A stretch of DNA of 64,000 bases, from contig NZ_JAGOLP010000018.1 of NCBI RefSeq assembly GCF_017994015.1, forward strand, positions 1-64,000, read 5' to 3'. Below, in pieces: positions 48,416 to 57,117 of the stretch. Origin of the DNA: Ferrovibrio sp. (GTDB lineage: Bacteria > Pseudomonadota > Alphaproteobacteria > Ferrovibrionales > Ferrovibrionaceae). Below the pieces are notes generated by a model. The model worked only from the letters and a program-made list of their open reading frames with translations. It ran no database searches and was not told the DNA's origin. The position numbers and the translations under genes are program-made. Numbering within the stretch: the stretch's first letter is position 1; every line of letters starts with the position of its first letter.

Positions 48416-49132
48416 CTATTCGGGCAGGTCGTATTGCGCCAGCAATTGCCAGTTGCGGCGCCCGGCCGGCTGCAACGCCACCAGGCTGCGGCGCAGAAAG
48501 ATGCCGGCCTCGCCGGGCGCGCCCACCGCCACATCTACCACCAGCACCGCCCCCGCTGCGGCGTTATGTACGGTCAGATGCGGCAGCAGGCGGGGATAAA
48601 GCTCGGTCGGAAAACCGAACAGCAAGGGCAATTCGGCCAGGCTTTCCAGCGGCGCATTACGCGGGCCATAGCCCAGGCCGGCAGCGCGATAGGCTACCGC
48701 TTCGGCCCCCTGTGGCCGCGCCCGGTCATCGGCATCGATCCAATCGGCCAGCACCGCCAGCAAATCCTGGGCGGCGGCGGCATCCACGCCGTTCTGGCGC
48801 AGCAGTGGCAACAGTTTTTCGGCAGCCGTCGGCGCATTAACATCCACAAGCTGCGCCACATCGCCAACCCGCAACCCCAGCCGCATGCCGTCAAACTCGG
48901 CCTCAGCCGGCACCGATGTTTCGCGCAGCACAGCCTGCAAGGCGATGGCTAGGCCGGCATCCGCCGCCTGGATCTGGCGCGCGCGCAGCAGCAGATTGGC
49001 GGTGCCATAAGATTCGGCCACGCCGCGTTGTGCCAGCAAGGCCAGGGCGCCGGCCAGCAAGGCCAGGCCGGCCACCACCACCACCAGGGCAAAGCCCTGC
49101 TGCTTACCTGTTTTATCTTTGGCAGGCTTCAT
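48416..49132 (-). CDS. gspK: Type II secretion minor pseudopilin GspK
   Basis: 238 residues. Prepilin leader with KQQGFALVVVVAGLALLAGALALLAQRG (cleavage after Gly). The body has the large helical insert typical of GspK: LVDVNAPTAAEKLLPLLRQNGVDAAAAQDLLAVLADWIDADD, then AYRAAGLGYGPRNAPLESLAELPLLFG. It caps the pseudopilus tip with GspI and GspJ. Start at ATG 49132, overlapping gspJ by 4 bases; the frame upstream is inside gspJ. Confidence 0.92.
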   Translation of the reverse strand: MKPAKDKTGKQQGFALVVVVAGLALLAGALALLAQRGVAESYGTANLLLRARQIQAADAGLAIALQAVLRETSVPAEAEFDGMRLGLRVGDVAQLVDVNAPTAAEKLLPLLRQNGVDAAAAQDLLAVLADWIDADDRARPQGAEAVAYRAAGLGYGPRNAPLESLAELPLLFGFPTELYPRLLPHLTVHNAAAGAVLVVDVAVGAPGEAGIFLRRSLVALQPAGRRNWQLLAQYDLPE

Positions 49133-49704
49133 TTCGGCGCCGTCGCGATCTCGACAATCTGCGCCGGCCAGACATCGCCGTGTTGCCGCACCATCTCGAT
49201 CCGCACCGCCTGCGGCAGTTTTTCCGCCAGCAGCCATGCCGGCTGCCACGTCCGGCCATCGAAATAACCGAAGCGCAAAACCGTCACATCCTCCAGCAAC
49301 ACCACCGGCGGCAGCGGCGCTACAGTTGCACCTGGCAACGGAAAGGGCGGTGGCAGCAAGGCCATGCGCAGGCTGCCGGCATCAAGATAAAACCGCGCCC
49401 GTTCCAGGCCACGCGCGGTTTCCAGCGGTAATTCCAGGCTATCGGCCGCACCGCTGAAAAACAGCAAGAGCCGGCCGCGCTCGTATTGCCCCACCGGCGG
49501 CACCGCCTGCAACAGGCGGCGGAACAGATGCGCGGTTTCACGCAAGGCTTCCGTGCGCTGCTGATGCTGTGTCACCCGCTCCAGCGCCAGCGTACCGGCG
49601 CGTAAGGCCGCCGCTACCAGCAGGGCGGCCAGAGCCGTAAGCGCCAGCGCCACCAGCAATTCCACCAGGGTGAAACCGGCCTGCGGCCTGCTGCGCGGTT
49701 TCAT
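49129..49704 (-). CDS. gspJ: Type II secretion minor pseudopilin GspJ
   Basis: 191 residues. Prepilin signature QAGFTLVELLVALALTALAALLV (Gly-Phe cleavage site, Glu5 present), then a globular beta-rich domain with LEDVTVLRFGYFDGRTWQPAW and LPQAVRIEMV, as in GspJ. Overlaps gspI and gspK by 4 bases each, indicating tight translational coupling. Confidence 0.92.
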   Translation of the reverse strand: MKPRSRPQAGFTLVELLVALALTALAALLVAAALRAGTLALERVTQHQQRTEALRETAHLFRRLLQAVPPVGQYERGRLLLFFSGAADSLELPLETARGLERARFYLDAGSLRMALLPPPFPLPGATVAPLPPVVLLEDVTVLRFGYFDGRTWQPAWLLAEKLPQAVRIEMVRQHGDVWPAQIVEIATAPK

Positions 49705-50078
49705 TGCCCGGCCTCGGCCAGACGCAGGGTGGCAAGATCGAGCCGGGTTTCACCGCTACGATCACGCACCTGCACGCTAAGGCGCCACAGGCTGGGGCCA
49801 AGCCTAGTAGTGGCAACGCCTTCCGCCGGCTGGATGCTGGCCTGCCAGAGCAGCCCGGCCTCGGCCTCGCCGCTGGCCTCAAATGGCGTGAAGTCCGGCT
49901 GCAAGGCCAGTTCCGCCAGTTTGCTTTCCGCCACCAGCAAAGCCAGCGACTGGCGCTCGGCCTGACGCGCCGCGCTGAGCGTCAGCCGCATCTGCGGCAA
50001 CGCCACTGCCAGCACCAAAGCCGCGGCAGCCAGGGCAACCAGCACTTCCAGCAGGCTGAAGCCGGCCTTGTGCTTCAT
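49701..50078 (-). CDS. gspI: Type II secretion minor pseudopilin GspI
   Basis: 125 residues. Prepilin signature KAGFSLLEVLVALAAAALVLAVAL with Glu5, then AARQAERQSLALLVAESKLAELAL, the GspI-type helix that packs against GspJ and GspK at the tip, and a C-terminal sheet (LWRLSVQVRDRSGETRLDLATLRL). Overlaps neighbours by 4 bases. Confidence 0.92.
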   Translation of the reverse strand: MKHKAGFSLLEVLVALAAAALVLAVALPQMRLTLSAARQAERQSLALLVAESKLAELALQPDFTPFEASGEAEAGLLWQASIQPAEGVATTRLGPSLWRLSVQVRDRSGETRLDLATLRLAEAGQ

Positions 50079-50461
50079 GGCAGCCGCACCCGCCCAGTCA
50101 CCGGCTCCACCAGCAGGGTGATGCTGGCGCCATCGGCATCCTGAAGCAGCAGGCGGGCGCCAGCGGAAAAGCCATCCGGCGCAAAATCCACCCCGCCGGG
50201 CGGCAAGGCCAGGCGAAAGCCGGGCGGTAGGCTGAAATCAGCCGGGCCAAGGCGCAGCACGCGGTTCTGCCGCATCGCCGCCATGCGGGCGCCGTTCAGT
50301 TGCGCCGCCACCGCTTCGGCATTGCGCTGCAAACTGGCCTGCGGCATCAGACGCAATGCCAGCGGCCAGAGCAGCAAGGCAGCGCCGGCAATCAGGCCAA
50401 GCACCAGCACCAGTTCGATCAGGGTGAAGCCGGCGTTATTTCGCCGGGATATTGCTGACAT
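50075..50461 (-). CDS. gspH: Type II secretion minor pseudopilin GspH
   Basis: 128 residues. Prepilin signature NNAGFTLIELVLVLGLIAGAALLLWPL with Glu5, then LQRNAEAVAAQLNGARMAAMRQNRVLRL and a beta domain ending LVEPVTGRVRLP. I start at ATG 50461 (MSAISRRN), which overlaps the end of gspG by 26 bases; an upstream start at 50683 would read through gspG and is rejected. Confidence 0.9.
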   Translation of the reverse strand: MSAISRRNNAGFTLIELVLVLGLIAGAALLLWPLALRLMPQASLQRNAEAVAAQLNGARMAAMRQNRVLRLGPADFSLPPGFRLALPPGGVDFAPDGFSAGARLLLQDADGASITLLVEPVTGRVRLP

Positions 50462-50864
50462 CGGCGGCCTCGCCGCTGCCGCCGGGCTGGCCATCGGCAC
50501 CCAGCGACACGATCTCAAAATCAGCACCGTTGCGGCCCGGCTGGCGATACAGATAGGGTCGATCCCAGGGATCATTCGGCAGGCCGGCACCGCGCAGATA
50601 CGGCCCGTTCCAGCGTGCCGCCGCAGCCGGCTTTTCCACCAGCGCCCGCAATCCTTCGGCCTGGGCCGGATAACGCCCGGCATCCAGGCGATACATTTCC
50701 AGCGCCGAAACCAGCATCTGAATCTGCAAACGCGCGGTTTCCGATTTGGCGGTGCCGAGATAACGCACCACCTGCGGCGCCACCAGCCCGGCCAGCAGGG
50801 CCAGGATAGCCAGCACGACCAGCAATTCGATCAGGGTGAAACCGGCTTGGACTCGCTTGCGCAT
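50436..50864 (-). CDS. gspG: Type II secretion major pseudopilin GspG
   Basis: 142 residues. Prepilin signature VQAGFTLIELLVVLAILALLAGLVAPQV, then the strongly conserved GspG body: ALEMYRLDAGRYPAQAEGLRALVEKP, GPYLRGAGLPNDPWDRPYLYRQPG and ADFEIVSLGADGQPGGSGEAADV, which includes the calcium-binding loop. This is the main subunit of the pseudopilus. ATG 50864 lies 8 bases after the gspF stop without a visible ribosome binding site, so it is probably coupled. Confidence 0.95.
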   Translation of the reverse strand: MRKRVQAGFTLIELLVVLAILALLAGLVAPQVVRYLGTAKSETARLQIQMLVSALEMYRLDAGRYPAQAEGLRALVEKPAAAARWNGPYLRGAGLPNDPWDRPYLYRQPGRNGADFEIVSLGADGQPGGSGEAADVSNIPAK

Positions 50865-50871
50865 GGGAGGA

Positions 50872-52113
50872 TTATAACGGCAGGCGGTTGAGATCGACAA
50901 TCGCCGACAGCACCGCCACCAGCGTGACGGCGATGATGCCGCCCAGCACCACCACCAAAGCCGGCTCGATCAGCCCAATCAGGCGGCGCATGCGGCTTTC
51001 GCTTTCCTGTTCATGCAAGCCCGCCGCCTTCAGCATCATCGCCGGCAGGTTTGAGCCTGCCTCGCCCAGCACGATCAGGCGGCGCAGCAGCGGCGGCAGC
51101 AGATCGCCCGCCGGCATGGCATCGACCAGGCGGCTGCCCTGGCGCAGTTTCACGGCCGCCATGCGCAAGGCCGCCGCGAATACCGCATTGCGTAGCGTAT
51201 CAGCAGTGAAGCGCAGTGCGTCTGGCAGGGCGACACCGGCCGACAACAGACTGGCCAGCACAAAGCCAAGCCGCTCACTTTCCAGGCCGCGCAGCAGATC
51301 GCCCAGCAGCGGCAGCCGCAGCCACAGCGCATCCAGGCGCAGGCGCCAGGATTCTGCCAGTGCATCGCCAGCGCGCAGCCGGCGGCGCAGCAGCAGCCAG
51401 GCCGGCAGGGCCAGCACAGCCAGCAGCCACAACGCCTGGCCCAAGCCTTCCGCGATACCGAAGACCAGCCTGGTCACCAAAGGCAGATCGTGGCGTGCAT
51501 CGCGGAACATCAGTTCAAATTGCGGAATCACAAAACTGAGCAGCAGCGCCAGCACCAGCAGGGTGACAAACAGCAGGATTGCCGGATAGAGCAAAGCCGA
51601 TTGCAGCGCCGCCTGATTGCGCTGGCGCCGTTCATAGAGCCGCGCCAGCCGCGCCAGCGCGCCGGGCATGTCGCTACTGGCCTGCCCGGCCGCCACCAGG
51701 CCGATGGCCAGCGGCTCGAAGCCACGGCCCAAACCCGCCTCGGCCTGCAACGCCGCCGCAAATTCATCGCCGCGCCGCAAGCGCTGGTGCAGGCGCTGGG
51801 CCAGCGGCAGCAGGGTTGCGGCGCCGGCCTTGTCGGCAGCGGCAATCTCGGCAAAGGCCGCCAGCGCCTGATCCAGCGGCAAGCCGGCCACCAGCAATGT
51901 TGCCAGCCCGCCAAACAGCGCGGCGCAGTGTTTCACGCTGTAAAGCGCCGGAGCCGCTGCCGCCTCAAGCTCAAGCGTCACCGCCTCCACAGCCACCGGC
52001 ATTAACCCGCCGGCCTGCAATTCAGCCACCACGGCGGCGCGATCAGCACCAGCCAGGATACCTTTCCGTTCCGCGCCGCTGCGATCCAGCGCCTGATAGC
52101 GGAAATTGGGCAT
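50872..52113 (-). CDS. gspF: Type II secretion inner-membrane platform protein GspF
   Basis: 413 residues. N-terminal segment MPNFRYQALDRSGAERKGILAGADRAAVVAELQAGGLMPVAVE; two repeated T2SSF domains (residues about 70-195 and 275-400) with LPLDQALAAFAEIA...GDEFAAALQAEAGLGRGFEPLAIGLVAAGQASSDMPGALARLARLYE and ASLLSAGVALPDALRFTADTL...VLGEAGSNLPAMMLKAAGLHE. Three transmembrane helices. Overlaps gspE by one base. Confidence 0.96.
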   Translation of the reverse strand: MPNFRYQALDRSGAERKGILAGADRAAVVAELQAGGLMPVAVEAVTLELEAAAAPALYSVKHCAALFGGLATLLVAGLPLDQALAAFAEIAAADKAGAATLLPLAQRLHQRLRRGDEFAAALQAEAGLGRGFEPLAIGLVAAGQASSDMPGALARLARLYERRQRNQAALQSALLYPAILLFVTLLVLALLLSFVIPQFELMFRDARHDLPLVTRLVFGIAEGLGQALWLLAVLALPAWLLLRRRLRAGDALAESWRLRLDALWLRLPLLGDLLRGLESERLGFVLASLLSAGVALPDALRFTADTLRNAVFAAALRMAAVKLRQGSRLVDAMPAGDLLPPLLRRLIVLGEAGSNLPAMMLKAAGLHEQESESRMRRLIGLIEPALVVVLGGIIAVTLVAVLSAIVDLNRLPL

Positions 52114-53798
52114 CAGCGGCCGCTCGTGGCGCGCAGCACTTCATCCAGCGCCGTGGCGCCGCTGGCGGCCAGCGCCAGGCCATTGCCGCGCAGGCTGCCC
52201 ATGCCGGCGCGGCGCGCCGCCGCCAGCAGCTCGGCGGCATCGGCGCGGCGGTCGATCAGCGCGGCGATGGCATCATCCACCAGCAGTAATTCACCAATCG
52301 CTAGGCGGCCGCGATAGCCGGTGCCATGGCAGGCCGGGCAGCCGGCGGCTTCATGCAGATGATCCGGCGCCGGCAGCCCGGCAGCGGCAAAAACGGCCGC
52401 GGCCCGCCCGTCAACCGCAACCGGTCGGGCGCAATCCGGGCACAGCCGGCGCACCAGGCGCTGGGCCAACACGCCATTCAGCGTGGCCGACAGCAGATAA
52501 GGCTCCACGCCCATATCGAGTAGGCGCGGAATCGCGCCCACCGCATCGTTGGTATGCAGGGTGGACAGGATCAGATGCCCGGTGAGGGCCGCCTGAATGG
52601 CAATGCGGGCGGTTTCGCCATCGCGGATTTCACCCACCATCAGGATATCCGGATCGTGGCGCAGAAAGGCGCGCAGCACGCGGGCAAAATCCAGGCCGAT
52701 ACCGGGCCGCACCTGAATCTGATTGATGCCATCGAGGCGGAATTCGACCGGGTCTTCCGCGGTGAGGATTTTCACATCCGGCCGGTTCAGCCGCGCCAGC
52801 AGGCCATACAGCGTGGTGGTTTTGCCCGAGCCGGTAGGACCCGTGACCAGCAGGATACCATGTGGCTTCTGCACCAACTTTTCCAAACCCGCCGACAACC
52901 CGGCATCAAAACCGAGCGCGGCAATATCCTGGCGCAGATGGCCGCGATCCAGCAGGCGCAATGCCACCGCCTCGCCATGCAGGGCCGGCAGGGTGGCAAC
53001 CCGGATATCGATCTCGCGGCCATCCACACTATGGCGCACGCGGCCATCCTGCGGCAGTCGGTTTTCGGCGATATCCAGCCCAGCCAGCACCTTGATCCGG
53101 CCAATGATGGCGGCAGCCAGATCGGCCGGCGGGTCGGGCTGGCGCAGCAGGCGGCCATCCAGCCGGAAACGGATTTCCAGCCGGCTGTCGCCCGGCTCCA
53201 GATGAATATCGGAAGCCGCCAGCCGCACAGCGGCGCCGAGCAGCTTCTGCACATAGGCCACCGCCGGCGCCCCGCTGGCTGCATCGGCCAGCATATCGCG
53301 GTCTGCCGCCTTGCCCGGCATGATGCTGGCTGCAACCAGCGGCGCCGCCGCCTCGCCAAGGCGATCCAGCGCGCGTTCAATGGCGCCGCGCGGCGACACA
53401 AAGCGGCGCACCGGCTTCTGCACCATCAGGCGCAGCGCGTTGACGGTGAAATCATCGCGCGGATCGGCCATGGCAACATCCAGCCCAGCCACATCATCCC
53501 GCAGCGGCAGCACACAGGCATGGCGCAGGAAGGACAGCGCCAGACGTTCGGCCAGCGGCGGCTGGGCCGGAAACTGCGCCGGTTCGGCATAGGGCACTTG
53601 CAACGCTTCGGCCATGGCGGTGGCCATATCAGCATCACCCACCAGACCCAGCCGGCTTAACACCGCTTCCAGGCTGGCGCCGCTGCTGCGCGCCAGTTCG
53701 GCGGCACGTTCCAGATCGCCGGCCCGTACCTGGCCGCGCGCCAGCAGCAGGCCGAGCACGGCATTGCCTTCGGCATGCGACGAGGCGGCGGGCGGCAT
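52113..53798 (-). CDS. gspE: Type II secretion ATPase GspE
   Basis: 561 residues, the cytosolic motor of the pseudopilus. N1E-type domain (1-150), N2 with ASDIHLEPGDSRLEIRFRLDGRLL and LDIAENRLPQDGRV. Walker A is GPTGSGKTTTLYG (320-332), then Asp box LTAEDPVEFRLDGINQIQV, Walker B VGEIRDGETARIAIQAALTGHLILSTLHTNDA. A zinc domain with CPDC...CPACHGTGYRGR (four Cys) is intact, as in GspE of the EpsE type. Overlaps gspO by one base. Confidence 0.97.
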   Translation of the reverse strand: MPPAASSHAEGNAVLGLLLARGQVRAGDLERAAELARSSGASLEAVLSRLGLVGDADMATAMAEALQVPYAEPAQFPAQPPLAERLALSFLRHACVLPLRDDVAGLDVAMADPRDDFTVNALRLMVQKPVRRFVSPRGAIERALDRLGEAAAPLVAASIMPGKAADRDMLADAASGAPAVAYVQKLLGAAVRLAASDIHLEPGDSRLEIRFRLDGRLLRQPDPPADLAAAIIGRIKVLAGLDIAENRLPQDGRVRHSVDGREIDIRVATLPALHGEAVALRLLDRGHLRQDIAALGFDAGLSAGLEKLVQKPHGILLVTGPTGSGKTTTLYGLLARLNRPDVKILTAEDPVEFRLDGINQIQVRPGIGLDFARVLRAFLRHDPDILMVGEIRDGETARIAIQAALTGHLILSTLHTNDAVGAIPRLLDMGVEPYLLSATLNGVLAQRLVRRLCPDCARPVAVDGRAAAVFAAAGLPAPDHLHEAAGCPACHGTGYRGRLAIGELLLVDDAIAALIDRRADAAELLAAARRAGMGSLRGNGLALAASGATALDEVLRATSGR

Positions 53799-54559
53799 CA
53801 GATTTTCTCCAGCAGCATGGGCGCAACATATACCAGCCAGCCGGCAAAACCGAGCCAGGTGCCAAACGGCACCATGGCGGCGCCATCAATCGGCCGGCCT
53901 GAGAACCACGCTTGCAGGCCGACATAGCCGAGCGCGCCAAACGCCGCCAGCAGAAGGCAGGGCGCCAGCCCTTCCAGGCCGAGCCAGGCGCCAAGCGCGG
54001 CAAACAGCTTCACATCGCCCAGGCCAAGGCCATCGCGGCCGCGCCGCCGCCGATAGAGCCAGGCCACCAGCCAGAGCAGCGCGCCGCCCAGCAGGGCGGC
54101 CAAAGCATGATCCGGCAAGGCTGCCGGTTCCAGCCAGGCAATGGCGCCCAGGCCCAGCAGCAGCAGCGGCAGGCTGAGCAGATCGGGAATGATAAAATCC
54201 ACCGCATCGCGCAAGGCAATGGCCAGCAGCACGGCACCAAACAGCAAAGCCGCGCCGAGGCGCCATCCGGCATCGCCAAAGGCCAGCACGGCTGTAAGCG
54301 CGATCAGCAGCCCAGCCAATTCAGCCAGCGGATAAAGCGCCGGGATCGTTGCGCCGCAGCTTTGGCAGCGGCCACGACACAGCAGATAACCGGCAATCGG
54401 CAACAATTCGCCCCAGCCAAGCTTGCGGCCACAGCCGGCGCAGGATGAGCGGCTGGGATGCAGAACGCTGCCGCCGCTTGCTGCGCGCTGCGCCGCCGTG
54501 GCGGCAAAACTGCCCCAGGCCGCCCCGGCCAGCACCAGGCTCACAGCCAAGAGATTCAT
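53798..54559 (-). CDS. gspO: Type IV prepilin/pseudopilin peptidase GspO
   Basis: 253 residues, an inner-membrane aspartic protease and N-methylase that processes GspG-K. N-terminal zinc motif Cys40, 43, 65 and 68 (SCAGCGRKLGW...CRGRCQSCG). The catalytic aspartates lie in ALRDAVDFIIPDLLSLP and in GLGLGDVKLFAALGAWLG (G-x-G-D-x-K). About seven transmembrane helices. Start at ATG 54559, overlapping the previous gene by 4 bases. Confidence 0.95.
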   Translation of the reverse strand: MNLLAVSLVLAGAAWGSFAATAAQRAASGGSVLHPSRSSCAGCGRKLGWGELLPIAGYLLCRGRCQSCGATIPALYPLAELAGLLIALTAVLAFGDAGWRLGAALLFGAVLLAIALRDAVDFIIPDLLSLPLLLLGLGAIAWLEPAALPDHALAALLGGALLWLVAWLYRRRRGRDGLGLGDVKLFAALGAWLGLEGLAPCLLLAAFGALGYVGLQAWFSGRPIDGAAMVPFGTWLGFAGWLVYVAPMLLEKI

Positions 54560-55578
54560 GGCCCCGCAGCGATATCGAGGCGGTATTGCCCCTGGCCGGC
54601 GCAGCAATGCTCCACCACGATGGTGTAAAGGCCCGGCGCCAGGCTGAGGCCCAAGCGGGCATTGTAGCGCTGGCCGGAATCATCATCGCGGCCCAGGCGT
54701 GTGCCATTGGCATCCAGAATAGATAACACGGTGTCAGTGGCGCCGCTGGTGCTGAAGCGATAGCTGCCGGGCTGCGCCAGCAGCAGCCGGTAATGATTGC
54801 GCCCGCCGGCCGCCGGCAGTGGATCAGTCACCGAATCGCCGACCTGCAAAACCGGCGCCGCCTCGGCACGATCAGTGCCGCGCCGCGCCGGCAAAGCCGG
54901 TTCACCATCGCCGGCCAACACATAGGCCGGCACATTCTGCAAGGCGACGAAGCCATGGCCGGGCGCAAACAGCCGCAGCACCAGCGGCCCGGCCTTGAGC
55001 GGCGCCGTTGCTGCAATACTGGCACTCAACCCGTCGCCGCTGCGTTCCAGCCGGTCAACCCGGATACCGGGCGGGCCGGCCAGCACCAGTTGCCCTGCCG
55101 GCAAAGCCTGCTTGGGCGTGAAGGAAACCTGGCTGACCGCACCGCGCGCCAGCATCAGCCGGCTATCGGCGAGGCTTTGTGCTGCCGCGCCGGACACGGC
55201 AGCCAAGGTGGCGGTATTGGGCAGAGCGGCCAGACTGGCGCGGATTTCAGCCGGCGCGGCTGGGCTTTCCGCCACCAGACTGCGCAGTAGAAAACCCTGC
55301 GCCGCCGCAGCATTGTCGAACCATTGCCCGCCGCTGCCTTCCAGGCCGGCATAATGGCGTTCACCTTCGCGACGATAGACTGCACGACTGGCCAGGCTGT
55401 CAGCGCCGAACAGGCGCGCCAGGGTATTCAGCGGCGCGGTATCCTCACTTGTTGTTTCCGCCCGTGCCGCCAGCGCAGCCACATCGGCCAGGAAACGCCC
55501 GCGCAGATCACTCTGCACCTGGGCCTGAGACACAGCCGGCAACATGGCAAGCAGCAAAAAAGCCAGCAGATGTTTCAT
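54556..55578 (-). CDS. Secreted protein with PPC-like C-terminal domain
   Basis: 340 residues, not recognised as a whole. Signal peptide HLLAFLLLAMLPAVSQA; a helical first third (residues 21-150); a middle beta domain (SFTPKQALPAGQLVLAGPPGIRVDRLERSGDGLSASI...KAGPLVLRLFAPG). The end (residues about 255-338) resembles bacterial pre-peptidase C-terminal domains: HYRLLLAQPGSYRFSTSGATDTVLSILDANGTRLGRDDDSG...LAPGLYTIVVEHCC. Overlaps gspO and the MORN gene by 4 bases each, so it is made with the T2SS and may be its substrate or a periplasmic helper. Confidence 0.75.
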   Translation of the reverse strand: MKHLLAFLLLAMLPAVSQAQVQSDLRGRFLADVAALAARAETTSEDTAPLNTLARLFGADSLASRAVYRREGERHYAGLEGSGGQWFDNAAAAQGFLLRSLVAESPAAPAEIRASLAALPNTATLAAVSGAAAQSLADSRLMLARGAVSQVSFTPKQALPAGQLVLAGPPGIRVDRLERSGDGLSASIAATAPLKAGPLVLRLFAPGHGFVALQNVPAYVLAGDGEPALPARRGTDRAEAAPVLQVGDSVTDPLPAAGGRNHYRLLLAQPGSYRFSTSGATDTVLSILDANGTRLGRDDDSGQRYNARLGLSLAPGLYTIVVEHCCAGQGQYRLDIAAGP

Positions 55579-56948
55579 AGCTCGCCCCCAAGACAGCCGC
55601 GCGACACCCAGATGCGCTTGCCGCTGCTGAAGATACTGAGAAAACGGTTGCCGGTGCAGGGCGCCGAACTGAAGCCGATGGCAAAGAAGCTGTTCAACCG
55701 CAGCGAGCGCACTTCAACCTCGACCTCGTTGCCCTCCTCGCGCAGCACACGGCCACACCAATTGGCCTGTTTGGCAAAGATATTCGGCGCCGTGCAGATA
55801 TAGCGCCCGGCCAGCGGCTGGCGCCGCTCGGCATAATCCAGCGGCACCGTGCCCATCAGCGGCAGCGCGGCGCCGGGATAGGCCACCATCTGCACCGCTG
55901 GGCTGCGCAACCTTTGGGCGCGTTCATTGGCCAGCAGGCCGGTGGCGGTATTGCCGGCCACGGCGGCAATCTGGCCGTAAAGCTGCGCCGCCTCGGCATT
56001 GCGCCCGGCGCGCTCCAGCATCATCGCATCGCCCAATGCCAGTTCGGGCCCGCCCAGCGCCCCCACCCGTCCACTCGCCTCATACATCACACTAGCCGAA
56101 ACCGGCTGCGGATAGGGCGCAGCTTGATAAACCGGTGCCTGATAAGCTGGCTGCTGGTAGGCGGGCGGTTGATAGGCTGGCGCCTGGTAGGCTGGAACTT
56201 GCTGGTAGGCCGGGGCCTGGTAAACCGGGGCGGCAGCGCCGCGATAGGCGCTGGGCGACCAGGGCGAGACATAACCGGTGCTGGCCGGCGCCACAGCCGG
56301 CGCAACCGTTGTCGGCACATAAACCGGCGGCACATAAGCCGGCGGCGTATACGCAGCCTGAGGCTGGTAAGCCGGCGGCGCCTGATACACCTGCTGCTGG
56401 TATTGCGGTGGTAGCTGCGCCTGCATTTGCGGTTGGACGGGAATCGGTTGCGGCGGCCGTTCGCGCATCTGGCGCATTTCCGACGCTTCCATCTGGCGTT
56501 CGGAAATCAAAGCGCCATCGGCATAGACCGCGCGGATGGTGGCACCATTCGGCCGCCGCAGGATAAATTCGCCATGGCGGATGCCGCGCCGGTATTGCCC
56601 CACCAGCAAAGTGCCATCTGCAAAAGTGGTGCTGGCCTGGCCATCCAGTTCGCCGGCCAGAAAACTGCCCTCATTCCGTTCACGCGGCTTGCCATCGCGC
56701 AACCACAGCAACGTACCCTGACCATGCAGCAGGCCATTGGCGCAATCGCCGCTCCAGCGAATGGTTTCGCCCAAGCGCGGAATCGGATTGGAAGTGGCGC
56801 AGCCGTTTTCTGCATCGACAATGAAGCCCGGCATCTGGGTTGCAGGCTGCGGCTGCGCGGCAACACCATGAAGTGCCATCAGCGCATAACCGGCAGCCGC
56901 AGCAAGCAGCGGCCGGCCGAAATGGCGCCTATGGACGAGTTGGTGCAT
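55575..56948 (-). CDS. Secreted MORN-repeat protein with a Tyr/Pro/Gln-rich region
   Basis: 457 residues. Probable signal peptide (RPLLAAAAGYALMALHGVAA). Residues about 63-145 hold MORN-like repeats: IRWSGDCANGLLHGQGTLLW, NEGSFLAGELDGQASTTFADGTLLVGQYRRGIRHGEFI. Residues about 170-285 are a low-complexity tract built on YQAPAYQ/AYQPPAYQ units. The C-terminal 170 residues form a separate domain with a TPR-like helix pair (LALGDAMMLERAGRNAEAAQLYGQIA) and cysteines. First gene of the T2SS operon; overlaps the next by 4 bases. Possibly envelope-associated; function unknown. Confidence 0.78.
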   Translation of the reverse strand: MHQLVHRRHFGRPLLAAAAGYALMALHGVAAQPQPATQMPGFIVDAENGCATSNPIPRLGETIRWSGDCANGLLHGQGTLLWLRDGKPRERNEGSFLAGELDGQASTTFADGTLLVGQYRRGIRHGEFILRRPNGATIRAVYADGALISERQMEASEMRQMRERPPQPIPVQPQMQAQLPPQYQQQVYQAPPAYQPQAAYTPPAYVPPVYVPTTVAPAVAPASTGYVSPWSPSAYRGAAAPVYQAPAYQQVPAYQAPAYQPPAYQQPAYQAPVYQAAPYPQPVSASVMYEASGRVGALGGPELALGDAMMLERAGRNAEAAQLYGQIAAVAGNTATGLLANERAQRLRSPAVQMVAYPGAALPLMGTVPLDYAERRQPLAGRYICTAPNIFAKQANWCGRVLREEGNEVEVEVRSLRLNSFFAIGFSSAPCTGNRFLSIFSSGKRIWVSRGCLGGEL

Positions 56949-57045
56949 TTGTTCACATATGCCGCGCTATCGGCGCGCATCCGGCGCCCCCGGTCGCGAT
57001 GATTGGGGAAGCGGCACTGCCAAGTCAAGGGCAAGAGCATACTGG

Positions 57046-57075
57046 TTGACAGCGCCGACAGCATCGAACGACAAT
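57046..57075 (+). promoter_or_regulatory. Candidate sigma-70 promoter of the redox operon
   Basis: TTGACA (57046-57051), an 18-base spacer, then GACAAT (57070-57075, four of six matches to TATAAT). Initiation near 57082 would give a 5' leader of about 35 bases before ATG 57118. It lies in the 169-base gap to the divergent T2SS operon. Confidence 0.5.
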
Positions 57076-57117
57076 GCTGCCGGGGAAAATTGTTTCGCCA
57101 GAACAATGGGCTGGGGG

